Part shown: one piece after another, positions 1-7,910 of the stretch
How the letters are laid out: every line of letters starts with the position of its first letter
How positions within the stretch are numbered: the stretch's first letter is position 1
From: SCTD01 sp963781675
Lineage (GTDB): Bacteria; Actinomycetota; Actinomycetes; Mycobacteriales; SCTD01
NCBI GenBank assembly: GCA_963781675.1
Contig: CAWAGF010000006.1
Location: 584,838 to 648,837, forward strand
Length of the DNA stretch: 64,000 nt
Reading direction: 5' to 3'
Translations under genes and position numbers: made by a program
Notes under the pieces: generated by a model
What the model saw: the letters and a program-made list of their open reading frames with translations, nothing else
The model's database searches: none
What the model was told of the DNA's origin: nothing

Positions 1-599
1 ACGGGCGGGGCCTCGACGAGGCGGAGGTCGCACGGCCGGGCGCTCCCGGGGAGCGCGCCGCCGGCGGGGGCGGCCGCACCGCCCGCCGGACCCGCGCCGC
101 CTGCCGGACCTGCCAGCGCGGCGTCCGCCGGACCCGCTGCCGCACCCGGCTCTGCACCGCGCGCCGCCAGCCGCGGTCCCTCCCCCTCCAGGTCGACGCA
201 CCGGCCGTCAGCCCGCACCGCGCGCACCAGCGCGCCGAGCTCAGCCCCTTCGCGCTCGCGGGCGTTCCGCGCCACCAGCGCGTCGGCGTCGTCCGGAAGC
301 CCACCGCCGCAGGGCATCGCACCGTCGAGCGCCGCCGCCCGGTTGCCCGCGCCCAGCGTGAGCCAGCCGTCTGCAGGACAGCTCACCGCGGGCACAGCCT
401 TCACCGACAGCGCCCCCACCGCGCTCTCGCGGGCGAGCCGCTGCAGCGTCGGGGTGGCGTCGCCGACGTCGCTCCACCGCAGCCCCGGCACGCCGACCAC
501 GACGACCGGCGCGCACTCCGGCAGGCACCCGGTGGAGGCGCTCGCAGGCGCCATCGGCAGGAGCACGACCAGCACGACGAGGAGCAGCAGCCGCTTCAC
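1..599 (-). CDS. Secreted conserved hypothetical protein, N-terminal part (cut by window edge)
   Basis: The gene starts with GTG at 599, whose bases overlap the stop of the upstream glycosyltransferase (GTGA), and it runs off the left edge, so only about 199 residues are seen. It opens with a signal-peptide-like stretch (MKRLLLLVVLVVLLPMAPAS) followed by CLPECAPVVVVGVPGLRW and later TPTLQRLARES and CPADGWLTLGAGNRA. This arrangement (a hydrophobic strand, a VPGLRW turn, then a list-like 'TPTLQRLA' helix) resembles extracytoplasmic proteins of the alkaline phosphatase/phosphoglyceromutase fold. That family link is an inference and the metal ligands cannot be confirmed. From about residue 100 it becomes Ala/Gly/Pro-rich. 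It is the last visible gene of the murJ/glycosyltransferase block, so a role in envelope glycan assembly is plausible but unproven. Confidence 0.6.
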   Translation of the reverse strand, partial: MKRLLLLVVLVVLLPMAPASASTGCLPECAPVVVVGVPGLRWSDVGDATPTLQRLARESAVGALSVKAVPAVSCPADGWLTLGAGNRAAALDGAMPCGGGLPDDADALVARNAREREGAELGALVRAVRADGRCVDLEGEGPRLAARGAEPGAAAGPADAALAGPAGGAGPAGGAAAPAGGALPGSARPCDLRLVEAPP

Positions 600-1591
600 C
601 GCAGCAGCTCCGCGTAGACGCCCGCCACCTGCGCGACGGTGTCCTCCTCAGCCGGCCAGGTCGCGGCGACGGCCAGTCCGCGCGCGGCGAGGGCGGCCGC
701 TTCCATTGGGTCGTCGAGGAGCCGGCGGACGGCGGCGCCCAGCGCGGGGGCATCGCCGGGCGGCACGAGCACCGCGCCGTCCTGCACCAGCTCCGGGATG
801 CCGCCCACCGCGGTGGCGACCAGCGGCCGGCCGGCCCGCAGCGCCTCCTGCGCGGTGAGCGACCGGGCCTCCCAGACCGACGGCAGGACCACCACGTCGG
901 CGGCGGCGAGCAGGTCGGCGACGTCGTCCCGGCGGCCGAGCCAGCGCACGGAAGGGGCTGCGGCGGCGAGGCTCTCGGCGAGCGGGCCGTCCCCGGCGAC
1001 GGCCACCACGGCGTCCGGCCAGGCCGGTGCGGCGGCCACGAGCGTGTCGTAGCCCTTCTGCGGGTGCAGCCGCCCGACGGCCAGCACGAGGGGGTGGCCG
1101 AGGCCGGGGTCGCGGCCGGTGGGCACCAGCCGCGGCGCGGCCACCGGCGCCACCCGGACGTCCTTCGCACCCACCTCCCGGGCGCGGCTGGCGAGGTCGG
1201 CGCTGGCGGCCAGCACGACCCGCGCCCGGTGCGCGACCAGCCGCTCCAGGACCGCCGCCACCCGGCCGCTCACCTCGTTGTGCATCGTGACGACGACGGG
1301 GCGGGGCGCGAGCACCGACAGGGCGCCGGCGCGCAGGCCGTGCGCGTGCACGACGTCGGCCTCGCGGGCCAGCGTGCGCAGCCGGGCGGCCGCGGCGGCG
1401 TCCCGCGCCGGGTGCGGGGTCGCCCCGATCTCGACCACCTCGTACGACGGCAGGTCGAACACCTCGCGCGTCGACGCCGGTCCGGCGACCACGACCCGGT
1501 GGCCCAGCGACGTGAGCCCGGCCGCGAGCGACTGGACGTGCCGGCCCACGCCCCCGGTGCTGGTGGCCAGCACCAGCAGCACCCTAGGCAC
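596..1591 (-). CDS. GT4-family glycosyltransferase
   Basis: A 331-aa GT-B fold glycosyltransferase, probably transferring a sugar from a nucleotide donor to an envelope precursor on the cytoplasmic side. The N-terminal acceptor-side motif GGVGRHVQSLA, the mid-protein AVGRLHPQKGYDTL and the donor-site motif EARSLTAQEALRAGRPLVAT (an EX7E-type motif near residue 240) followed by GGIPELVQDG are all visible and are standard for GT4 enzymes. It has no signal peptide or membrane span. The ATG start overlaps the end of murJ by 8 bp and the stop overlaps the next start, so the three genes are translationally coupled. Acceptor and sugar cannot be told from sequence. Confidence 0.85.
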   Translation of the reverse strand: MPRVLLVLATSTGGVGRHVQSLAAGLTSLGHRVVVAGPASTREVFDLPSYEVVEIGATPHPARDAAAAARLRTLAREADVVHAHGLRAGALSVLAPRPVVVTMHNEVSGRVAAVLERLVAHRARVVLAASADLASRAREVGAKDVRVAPVAAPRLVPTGRDPGLGHPLVLAVGRLHPQKGYDTLVAAAPAWPDAVVAVAGDGPLAESLAAAAPSVRWLGRRDDVADLLAAADVVVLPSVWEARSLTAQEALRAGRPLVATAVGGIPELVQDGAVLVPPGDAPALGAAVRRLLDDPMEAAALAARGLAVAATWPAEEDTVAQVAGVYAELLR

Positions 1592-3095
1592 GCAGCGCCT
1601 CCCGCAGGCCGCGCGGGTCGAGCAGCCGCGCGACCAGCAGGAACGCCGCTGCGGCAGCGCCGGCCGTGAGCCCGGCGCGCAGCAGCACCGGTCCGATGTC
1701 TGGCACGAGAAGCCCTGCCAGCACGGCGATCCCCGCCCCGAGCAGGCCCACCAGCAGCGTCCGGCCGCAGCCGTCGAGCGCCGTACGCCGGAGGCCGCGC
1801 ACGAGCAGCAGCGCGGCGAGCGTGACGCCGATGCTGTTGCCGGCGCCGAGCAGGACCACCCGCTCCACGTCCGGCAGCGCGAGCACCAGCAGCAGGTCGG
1901 AGCCGGCCACGGCAGCCCAGCCGACGGCGGTGGCGACGGCGGGCGTGCGGACGTCGTCCCGGGCGTTCAGGGCGCGGGTCAGCAGGGCGAGCAGTCCGTA
2001 CCCCAGCAGCCCGGGCGCGAAGGCTGCCGTCGCGCGCGCGAGCGAGGTGCTGCTCTCGACGCCCGGGGCGCCGCGTACGAGCAGCTGCGCGACCGGCAGC
2101 GCCGCGACCGCGAGCACCGCTGCGGCGCCCGTCATGACCAGCACCACCGTGCGCACCGCTCCGGCGACGACCGCCTGGTACTCCTGCTCCTCGGCGGCGA
2201 TCAGCGTCGGGTAGGCACTGGTGGCGACGGGCACCGCGAGCACCGCCCACGGCAGCAGGAACAGCGCGGTCGCGACGGTGAAGACGACGACCGAGCCCTC
2301 CTGCCCGTCGGCGGCCAGGCGCAACGCGACGAGCAGTGCGAGCTGCTGTGCTGCCAGGCCCGCCACCCCGCCTGCGGCCAGGCGCCGGCCACGCGCGGCG
2401 ACGCCGGGCGGGAACGCGAAGGTCGGGCGCAGCCGCAGGCCGAGCCGGCGCAGCGGGACGACCAGCCCGAGCGACAGCACGGCCACGCCGAGCGTGGTGC
2501 CCACCGACAGCACCAGCTCCTGGCCCCGGCTGAGGTCGGCGGCCCGCTCGACCCGTCCGGTGGCGGCGTAGCCGAGGTAGCAGCCGATGACGACCAGGCT
2601 GGACAGCAGCGGCGCGAGCGCCGGGCCGAGGAAGCGCCGGTGCGCCTGCAGCACGCCGGCCAGCACGATGCCGACGCCGTACAGCACGACCTGCGGCATG
2701 AACACCACGAGCATCCGGCTGCCGACGTCGACGGCCCCCGCGCAGGTGGGGTCGTCGCCGAGCAGCGCGCGCATGAGCAACGGCGCGGTGACCACGCCGA
2801 GGAGGGCGATCGGCAGCAGCAGCGCCACGGTCCAGGTCAGCAGCGCGCTCACGACCTCGCTGCTGCGCGGCAGCGTCGCGACCACCAGCGGCACCACGAG
2901 CGCCGCGAGCGCACCGCCTGCCACGACGTCGAACACCACGTTCGGGAGGTAGTTCGCGGCCTGGTAGGTGTCGCCGACGCACGAGGTGCCGAGGGTGCGG
3001 GACAGGACGGCGATGCGGCCGAAGCCGACGACGCGCGAGGCCAGCGTCACCAGCGCGATGCCGGCGGCCGCGCCCAGCAGCACCCGGCCCCTCAC
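1584..3095 (-). CDS. murJ: MurJ/MviN-family lipid flippase
   Basis: A polytopic membrane protein of 503 aa with about 14 hydrophobic segments, the size and topology of the MOP-superfamily flippases. The family N terminus is clear: LGAAAGIALVTLASRVVGF, then RTLGTSCVGDTYQAANYLPN and a small-residue loop FDVVAGGALAAL. MurJ-type proteins move lipid-linked glycan precursors (classically lipid II) across the membrane. I chose the GTG at 3095 because it forms a GTGA overlap with the MraY-like gene upstream and places the first membrane helix at the very N terminus. It lacks the long kinase-like C-terminal extension of mycobacterial MviN. Because it sits between a prenyl-phosphate sugar-1-P transferase and a glycosyltransferase, it may serve a dedicated glycan instead of being the housekeeping lipid II flippase. 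Confidence 0.85.
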   Translation of the reverse strand: MRGRVLLGAAAGIALVTLASRVVGFGRIAVLSRTLGTSCVGDTYQAANYLPNVVFDVVAGGALAALVVPLVVATLPRSSEVVSALLTWTVALLLPIALLGVVTAPLLMRALLGDDPTCAGAVDVGSRMLVVFMPQVVLYGVGIVLAGVLQAHRRFLGPALAPLLSSLVVIGCYLGYAATGRVERAADLSRGQELVLSVGTTLGVAVLSLGLVVPLRRLGLRLRPTFAFPPGVAARGRRLAAGGVAGLAAQQLALLVALRLAADGQEGSVVVFTVATALFLLPWAVLAVPVATSAYPTLIAAEEQEYQAVVAGAVRTVVLVMTGAAAVLAVAALPVAQLLVRGAPGVESSTSLARATAAFAPGLLGYGLLALLTRALNARDDVRTPAVATAVGWAAVAGSDLLLVLALPDVERVVLLGAGNSIGVTLAALLLVRGLRRTALDGCGRTLLVGLLGAGIAVLAGLLVPDIGPVLLRAGLTAGAAAAAFLLVARLLDPRGLREALRA

Positions 3096-3847
3096 GGCAG
3101 CCGGCCGACCTGGTCCACCCACCTCAGCGGCGGGACGGCGTCGATGACGCGGCTGTACGAGACGACCTCCGACAGCCCGGTCAGCGCGGCGAGCACCGCC
3201 AGCGCGCGCAGCCTGCGCTCGGGGTGCCGATGCAGCAGGGCCAGGCCGAGCACGGCGCCGAGGGCGTTGGCGCCGGCGTCGCCGAGCATCGTCCGCTCTC
3301 CCAGGTCGTCCGGCAGCAGCGCCACGGCGGCCGCGGCAGGACCGGGCTGGCGCAGGACCAGCGCACCGAGCGCACCTGCCTTGAGCGCCCGCCCGGGGCG
3401 CAGGTCCAGCAGGTTCAGCAGGTTGGCGCTGCCGGCCACGACCGCACCGCCGAGCACGACGTCGCCCAGCGGCCGCCGTCCGAGCAGGCGCGCGGCGGCG
3501 AGGCCGGCTCCGCCGATGCCGACCACCTTCACCGCCCCGCCGGTCAGCTGACCGGAGCGCGCCGCCGCGACGTGACCGCGGAACCCCTTGGCGTGCGGGT
3601 GCTTCTGCCCCGTCGCGTCGTCGTACGCGCCGACTGCCGCCGCGCCGAGCGCGCCCACGAGCGCGGCCCGCCGGGGCAGGTCGGCAGAGGCTGCGAGGGC
3701 GACGGCGAGCGCTGGTCCGGAGAGCAGGGACAGCGGCCGGCCGCGGTGGTTGGTGCGGGTCCAGCGGACGGAGCCGCCGGGCGGTCGCGACAGCAGTGCG
3801 GCCTGCGCTCCACGCGCCACGAGCGCGCCGGTGGCCGCCGACCTCAT
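3092..3847 (-). CDS. MraY/WecA-like prenyl-phosphate sugar-1-phosphate transferase
   Basis: A 251-aa multi-spanning membrane protein of the GT4/MraY-like family, which loads a sugar-1-phosphate onto polyprenyl phosphate. Family motifs are present in order: TNHRGRPLSLLSGP, the acidic pair GAYDD, the NLLNLLDLRPG loop (an NxxNxxD signature) and MLGDAGANALGAVLG. It is shorter than MraY (about 360 aa), having lost N-terminal helices. I chose the ATG at 3847, which gives 252 codons, because upstream sequence in this frame is low-complexity Arg/Pro. The first gene of the downstream trio (murJ, GT4, secreted protein) follows with a GTGA overlap, suggesting a small lipid-linked glycan pathway. Substrate unknown. 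Confidence 0.75.
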   Translation of the reverse strand: MRSAATGALVARGAQAALLSRPPGGSVRWTRTNHRGRPLSLLSGPALAVALAASADLPRRAALVGALGAAAVGAYDDATGQKHPHAKGFRGHVAAARSGQLTGGAVKVVGIGGAGLAAARLLGRRPLGDVVLGGAVVAGSANLLNLLDLRPGRALKAGALGALVLRQPGPAAAAVALLPDDLGERTMLGDAGANALGAVLGLALLHRHPERRLRALAVLAALTGLSEVVSYSRVIDAVPPLRWVDQVGRLP

Positions 3848-3890
3848 CGCGCGGCGGCGCGGCGCGCGACGCCACCGCCGCCGCGGCGGG

Positions 3891-4851
3891 TCACGGCGTG
3901 GCCGCCGCCGGCAGGGGGGCCGAGGCGCCCGGACCGGCGCCGTACTGCCCCGCCCGCTCACGCACCTGCTCGGCCAGGGCGAGCACCGTCGCGACCTGCC
4001 CGATGCCGCGATCGGCGTTGTCCACCGACGACACGTCCGCCGCCAGGGAGGACTGCCCGCGCAGGGCCCGCACCAGGCCCCCCTCGGTGGCCGCGGCCGA
4101 CGGTCCGGCGAGGACGGCACCGCGCGAGCGCGCGTCGAACGCCTTGCTCAGGGCGAGCATCGCGTCGAGCTGCTGCTGCTGGCCGGCCGACGGCTCCTTG
4201 CCGGGACCGGGCGGCGAGAGCAGGAGCACGAGCGTGGCCGGCGTGATCGTGTCGCCGCTGCCGGCCTCCGGGCTGAAGCGCACCAGGTCGGCCTCCTCGA
4301 AGGCGGCCACCACGGCCTGCGCCTCGCCGGCGTCGACGGCCTTGCTCCCGGCGCCGGACGTGAGCGCGGCGGCGAGCTCTGCGGCGGCGCGCTCGACCGG
4401 CTCGCCGTCGGGCAGCTTCACGCCCGCCGGAACCACCTGGGCCGACGAGGTCCTCGAGGAGCTGGCGCTGCTCGGACTCGCCGAGGGCGGCGCGCACCTC
4501 CAGCGAGCCGGTGACGGTGGCGCCCGCGTCGGTCAGCAGCGGTCGCACCTCCTCCGCGAGGCCGCCGGGCGTGTCGGCCGTGGTGACCAGCAGGACCCGC
4601 TGGTCCTCCAGCACGTCCTGCACGAGCGCCGGAGCGACCGAGGAGGCGAACTCGTCGGAGGCCGCGACCTCCCCCCGCAGCTGCTCGACGTCGCCCTCGA
4701 GCGCGCGCTTGTCGTCGGTGAGGCGGTTGATGCTGGTGCGCAGGCCGTCCTGGATGGGTCCGTTCAACGCGGCGGTGCCGACGACGATGCCGACAGCCAG
4801 CGCGAGGAACACCGCGATGATCGACACCAGGTGGTACCGGAAGTCCACCAC
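3891..4851 (-). CDS. steB: SteB/MctB (Rv1698-like) membrane-anchored coiled-coil protein, frameshifted
   Basis: The N terminus (VDFRYHLVSIIAVFLALAVG) is a single membrane helix followed by a coiled coil (LTDDKRALEGDVEQLRGEV). This is diagnostic of the Rv1698/MctB family, called SteB in Corynebacterium, where it works with SteA at the division site; a copper-efflux role has been proposed in mycobacteria. The frame breaks at about 4443: LEDLV is followed by an extra G and then AQVVPAGVKLPDG continues in the next frame. Removing one base gives 320 codons, the normal length of about 315 aa. The break has the GTC+G form seen in other frameshifts of this window (both wobble bases present). Its own promoter lies upstream. 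The partner steA is 1.8 kb away instead of adjacent. Confidence 0.8.
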
Positions 4852-4946
4852 GGTTCAGGCTCCTGACCTGCGGCGCGGCGTGCAGCGCACCGGCGACGAC
4901 GGGGTCGGCGCGAGCGGGCGCGGCGGGGTCCAGGACACAGGTGGGG

Positions 4947-4975
4947 ACGCTAGTCGCGGGAGTGACCGAGGTCAG
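4947..4975 (-). promoter_or_regulatory. Candidate promoter of steB
   Basis: Read on the minus strand, CTGACC (4975-4970), a 17-bp spacer and TAGCGT (4952-4947) form a good actinobacterial housekeeping promoter about 95 bp before the steB start. The -35 hexamer overlaps the 3' end of the DUF817 gene. The 4852-4971 gap otherwise holds nothing recognisable. Confidence 0.5.
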
Positions 4976-5835
4976 CGATGACGCGCGGGGACCCGCTGCC
5001 CGGCTGCGTCGTCCCGGCCGCGCTGCGGCGGCAGCGGGAGCGCCGGCGCGTCGTACGACCGCTGGACGGTGCGGTCCTGGACCGCCCCGTACAGCCGTCC
5101 CTCGTAGGCCTTGACCGCCGCCACGAGGACGATGCTCACCACGACGAGCAGCGACCAGGAGCCGAGCTTGGCCGGGTGGACCAGCGTCCACACCGACTCC
5201 TGCGAGGGGTACTGCCACGCGCGCAGCAGCGTCGCGAGGTTCTCGGCGAGCCACAGGAAGAAGCCGATGCAGACGAAGGACGCCGCGAGCGGCATGGCGT
5301 ACCGCCGTCTGCCGACGGTGAAGCGCACCGAGGTGCGCCAGGTGACGACGACGAGCAGCAGCGCGAGCGGCAGCCGGAGGTCGGGCAGCGCGTGCTCGGT
5401 GAAGAAGTTCGCGTAGACCAGCCCGGCGACGGCCGCGGTCGCCAGCGGCCGGTAGCGCGTGATCCGCAGGTCGAAGCGCCGCCAGGCCTGGCAGACGTAG
5501 CTGCCGACCGCGGCGTACATGAAGCCGCTGTAGAGCGGGACGGCGCCGACCGCGGCCCAGCCCGGGTCGGGGTAGGACCACGAGCCCTGCGCGACCTTGA
5601 ACAGCTCGAGCGCCAGCCCGACGAGGTGGAAGCCGCCGATGACGGCGACCTCGCGGCCGGTCTCCCACCCGACCAGCCACAGCACGAGGGTGACGCCGAG
5701 GCACCAGAGCAGCAGCGCGTCCGCGGCGCCGAGCGGCAGCGGGACGACCCGCACGACCGCCAGCCCGGCGAAGAAGAGCCCGGCGAACAGGCAGCACTGC
5801 GCCTCGATCCAGGCGAACCGCACGAGCTGCCGCAC
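4972..5835 (-). CDS. DUF817-family integral membrane protein
   Basis: A 287-aa protein with about eight hydrophobic segments, recognisable as DUF817. Typical pieces are LFAGLFFAGLAVVRVVPLP near the N terminus, WSYPDPGWAAVGAVPLYSGF, YANFFTEHALPDLRLPLAL in the middle and LGSWSLLVVVSIVLV near the C terminus. The function of the family is not established. The C-terminal 35 residues are polar and Arg-rich. It is divergently transcribed from the acetyltransferase gene 23 bp away, and together with the next two genes it interrupts the usual steA-steB adjacency. Confidence 0.8.
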   Translation of the reverse strand: MRQLVRFAWIEAQCCLFAGLFFAGLAVVRVVPLPLGAADALLLWCLGVTLVLWLVGWETGREVAVIGGFHLVGLALELFKVAQGSWSYPDPGWAAVGAVPLYSGFMYAAVGSYVCQAWRRFDLRITRYRPLATAAVAGLVYANFFTEHALPDLRLPLALLLVVVTWRTSVRFTVGRRRYAMPLAASFVCIGFFLWLAENLATLLRAWQYPSQESVWTLVHPAKLGSWSLLVVVSIVLVAAVKAYEGRLYGAVQDRTVQRSYDAPALPLPPQRGRDDAAGQRVPARHR

Positions 5836-5858
5836 GCCCGGAGGCTAGCGTCGTCGCG

Positions 5859-6368
5859 GTGATCGTCCGCCGCGAGACCGCCGCCGATCGGCCGGCTGTC
5901 CGCGTGGTGGTCCGGGAGGCCTTCGGGGGCGGCGACCCGGTCGAGGTGCGCCTGCTCGACGCGCTGCGCCGCGACGCCGGCTGGCTGCCCGCCCTCTCGC
6001 TCGTCGCCCTGGGGGCCGACGGCAGCATCGCCGGGCACGTCGCGTGCACCCGCGCGCACGTCGACGACGTGCCGGTGGTGGCGCTGGGACCGCTGGCCGT
6101 ACGACCGGACCTGCAGCGCACCGGTGTCGGCAGCGCACTCGTGCACGCGGTGCTCGGCGCCGCGGACGCGCTCACCGAGCCGCTGGTCGCGCTGCTCGGG
6201 CACACCGACTACTACCCGCAGTTCGGGTTCCGCCGGGGCACCGACCTCGGGGTCGAGCCGCCGGTCGCGGCCTGGGGCGCGCACTTCCAGGTGCGGCCGC
6301 TGCACGCGTACGACCCCTCGGTCCGCGGAGCGTTCGCGTACGCGCAGCCGTTCCGCGACCTGGGCTGA
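5859..6368 (+). CDS. GNAT-family N-acetyltransferase
   Basis: A 169-aa acetyl-CoA-dependent acyltransferase. The core is visible: N-terminal MIVRRETAADRPAVRVVV (alpha-1), a central beta-4 strand VVALGPLAVRPDLQRTGVGS with the acetyl-CoA pyrophosphate loop Q-R-T-G-V-G, and a C-terminal YYPQFGFRRGTDLGVEPP typical of the YhbS-like branch. The start is GTG at 5859. A TAGCGT at 5845-5850 lies 8 bp before it, so the transcript may be leaderless. Substrate unknown; the YhbS/DUF-type branch is often small-molecule directed. Confidence 0.8.
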   Translation: MIVRRETAADRPAVRVVVREAFGGGDPVEVRLLDALRRDAGWLPALSLVALGADGSIAGHVACTRAHVDDVPVVALGPLAVRPDLQRTGVGSALVHAVLGAADALTEPLVALLGHTDYYPQFGFRRGTDLGVEPPVAAWGAHFQVRPLHAYDPSVRGAFAYAQPFRDLG

Positions 6369-6386
6369 ACGTGCGAGGCTGACGGG

Positions 6387-6677
6387 GTGCTGAGGCAGCG
6401 GCTTCGTGACCTCGACCGCCGGGTGCTGCGGGAGGACGTGCGGCGCACCCCTGAGCAGTGGCGCCGGCAGATGGCCCGCTGGTGGTGGGTCCTCGGCGGC
6501 GCTGTGCTCATGGTGGTCGCGGACCTCGCGCTGGCCCTGCGCTACGACCGCCACGGCGGCGGACCACTGCTGATCAGCTGCCTGGTGCTGGCGCACCAGT
6601 CCGGGCGGATGAAGGCCGAGCACGAGCGGATCACCGGCCGCGACGCATGGGCCCGGGTTCGGCCGCTCGGCGACTAG
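6387..6677 (+). CDS. Small basic membrane protein
   Basis: A 96-aa protein starting with GTG, 18 bp after the acetyltransferase gene and probably co-transcribed. The N-terminal 30 residues are highly charged (RQRLRDLDRRVLREDVRR), followed by a hydrophobic helix WWWVLGGAVLMVVADLALAL and a second weaker one (PLLISCLVLAHQ). No family recognised. Its TAG stop and the steA stop share the palindrome CTAG, so the two convergent genes overlap by 4 bp. Confidence 0.6.
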   Translation: MLRQRLRDLDRRVLREDVRRTPEQWRRQMARWWWVLGGAVLMVVADLALALRYDRHGGGPLLISCLVLAHQSGRMKAEHERITGRDAWARVRPLGD

Positions 6678-7858
6678 AGCAGCCCGCGCAACCAGAACGT
6701 GAAGCTGGCCCACTGGTCGGCCAGGAGCTCGCCGTACGCCTGCCCCGCCGAGGAGACGAACACCGCCGCAGCCATGGCGATCAGCGTGGCGAGCACGAGC
6801 AGCACCAGCGACCAGGCCGAGATGCGCTGGCGGTACAGCCGGCTCACGCCCTTCGCGTCGACGAGCTTGCCGCCGACCCGCAGCCGGGTGAGGAAGGTCG
6901 AGGCCATCCCCTGGCGGCCCTTGTCCAGGAACTCCACCAGCGTCGCGTGCGTGCCGACCGCGACGATGAGCTGAGCGCCCGCCTCGTCGGCCAGCAGCAT
7001 CGCGACGTCCTCGCTGGTGCCGGCGGCCGGGAAGACGACGGCCTCGACGCCGAGGTCCTGCACGCGCTGCAGGCCCGGGGCGTGCCCGTCGGCGTAGGCG
7101 TGCACCACGACCTCGGCGCCGCAGCGCAGCACCTCGTCGCTGACCGAGTCCATGTCGCCGACGATGAGGTCGGGCTGGTAGCCGTTCTCGCACAGCGCGT
7201 CCGCGCCGCCGTCGACGCCGATGAGGATCGGCCGGTACTCGCGGATGTACGGCCGCAGCGCCCGCAGGTCCTCGCGGTAGTCGTACCCGCGCACCACGAT
7301 CAGCGCGTGCCGGCCCTCGAGCCGGGTGCGGATCTCCGGCACGCCGACGCCGTCGAGCAGCAGGTCCCGCTCCTTGAGCAGGTACTCCATCGTGTTCGCG
7401 GCGAACGCCTCGAGCTGGGTGGCGAGCCCGGCGCGGGCCTCCGCCATCGCGGCGCCGATCGTCTCGGCGTCCTGCTCGGTCCCGACGGCCAGCACGCGCT
7501 CCTGCGCGTCGTAGAGCGTGTCGCCGTCGAGGCGGACGACGTCGCCGTCCTTGAGCTCGCCGAACACGGTGTCGCCGACCGCGTCGAGCAGCGGGATGCC
7601 CGCGGCGAGCAGGATCTCGGGGCCGAGGTTCGGGTAGCGGCCGCTGGTGCTGGGCGCCGCGTTGACGACCGCCGCGACCTTGCAGGTGACCAGCGCGTCG
7701 GCGCTGACCCGGTCGATGTCGACGTGGTCGATGACCGCGATCTCGCCGGGCCGGATCCGCTTGGTGAGGTTCTTCGTGCGCCGGTCGAGCCGGGCGACGC
7801 CGACGGTGCCGGGAAGCCGCTCGGCGTTCCGGCCACGTCGCAGCACGGCGAGCCTCAT
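6674..7858 (-). CDS. steA: SteA (Rv1697-like) cytokinesis-linked protein
   Basis: A 394-aa protein with a thiamine-pyrophosphokinase-like fold in its middle: ALIVVRGYDYREDLRALRP, LIGVDGGADALCENGYQPD and the signature IVGDMDSVSDEVL. A C-terminal membrane helix (SLVLLVLATLIAMAAAVFVS, about residues 345-365) follows. This architecture matches SteA of Corynebacterium and mycobacterial Rv1697, proteins recruited to the division ring together with SteB; no TPK activity should be assumed. It lies 52 bp after recN in the conserved tlyA-nadK-recN-steA order. SteB is unusually displaced downstream. Confidence 0.85.
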   Translation of the reverse strand: MRLAVLRRGRNAERLPGTVGVARLDRRTKNLTKRIRPGEIAVIDHVDIDRVSADALVTCKVAAVVNAAPSTSGRYPNLGPEILLAAGIPLLDAVGDTVFGELKDGDVVRLDGDTLYDAQERVLAVGTEQDAETIGAAMAEARAGLATQLEAFAANTMEYLLKERDLLLDGVGVPEIRTRLEGRHALIVVRGYDYREDLRALRPYIREYRPILIGVDGGADALCENGYQPDLIVGDMDSVSDEVLRCGAEVVVHAYADGHAPGLQRVQDLGVEAVVFPAAGTSEDVAMLLADEAGAQLIVAVGTHATLVEFLDKGRQGMASTFLTRLRVGGKLVDAKGVSRLYRQRISAWSLVLLVLATLIAMAAAVFVSSAGQAYGELLADQWASFTFWLRGLL

Positions 7859-7910
7859 CGCGGACCAGTCTGCCAGAGCGGGCGTGCCCGTCCCGGGAGG
7901 CGCGCAGGCG

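Noticed and set aside
1119..3551. Very long open frames on the plus strand opposite murJ, the transferase, recN, tyrS, the arg genes and coaBC
   Set aside because: In about 73% GC sequence the antisense frames lack stops. Their translations are Arg/Ala/Gly/Gln-rich, match no family, and lie exactly opposite recognised genes with proper motifs.
5836..6677. Mobile element carrying the GNAT and small membrane protein genes
   Set aside because: No integrase, terminal repeats or target duplication; base composition equals the surroundings.
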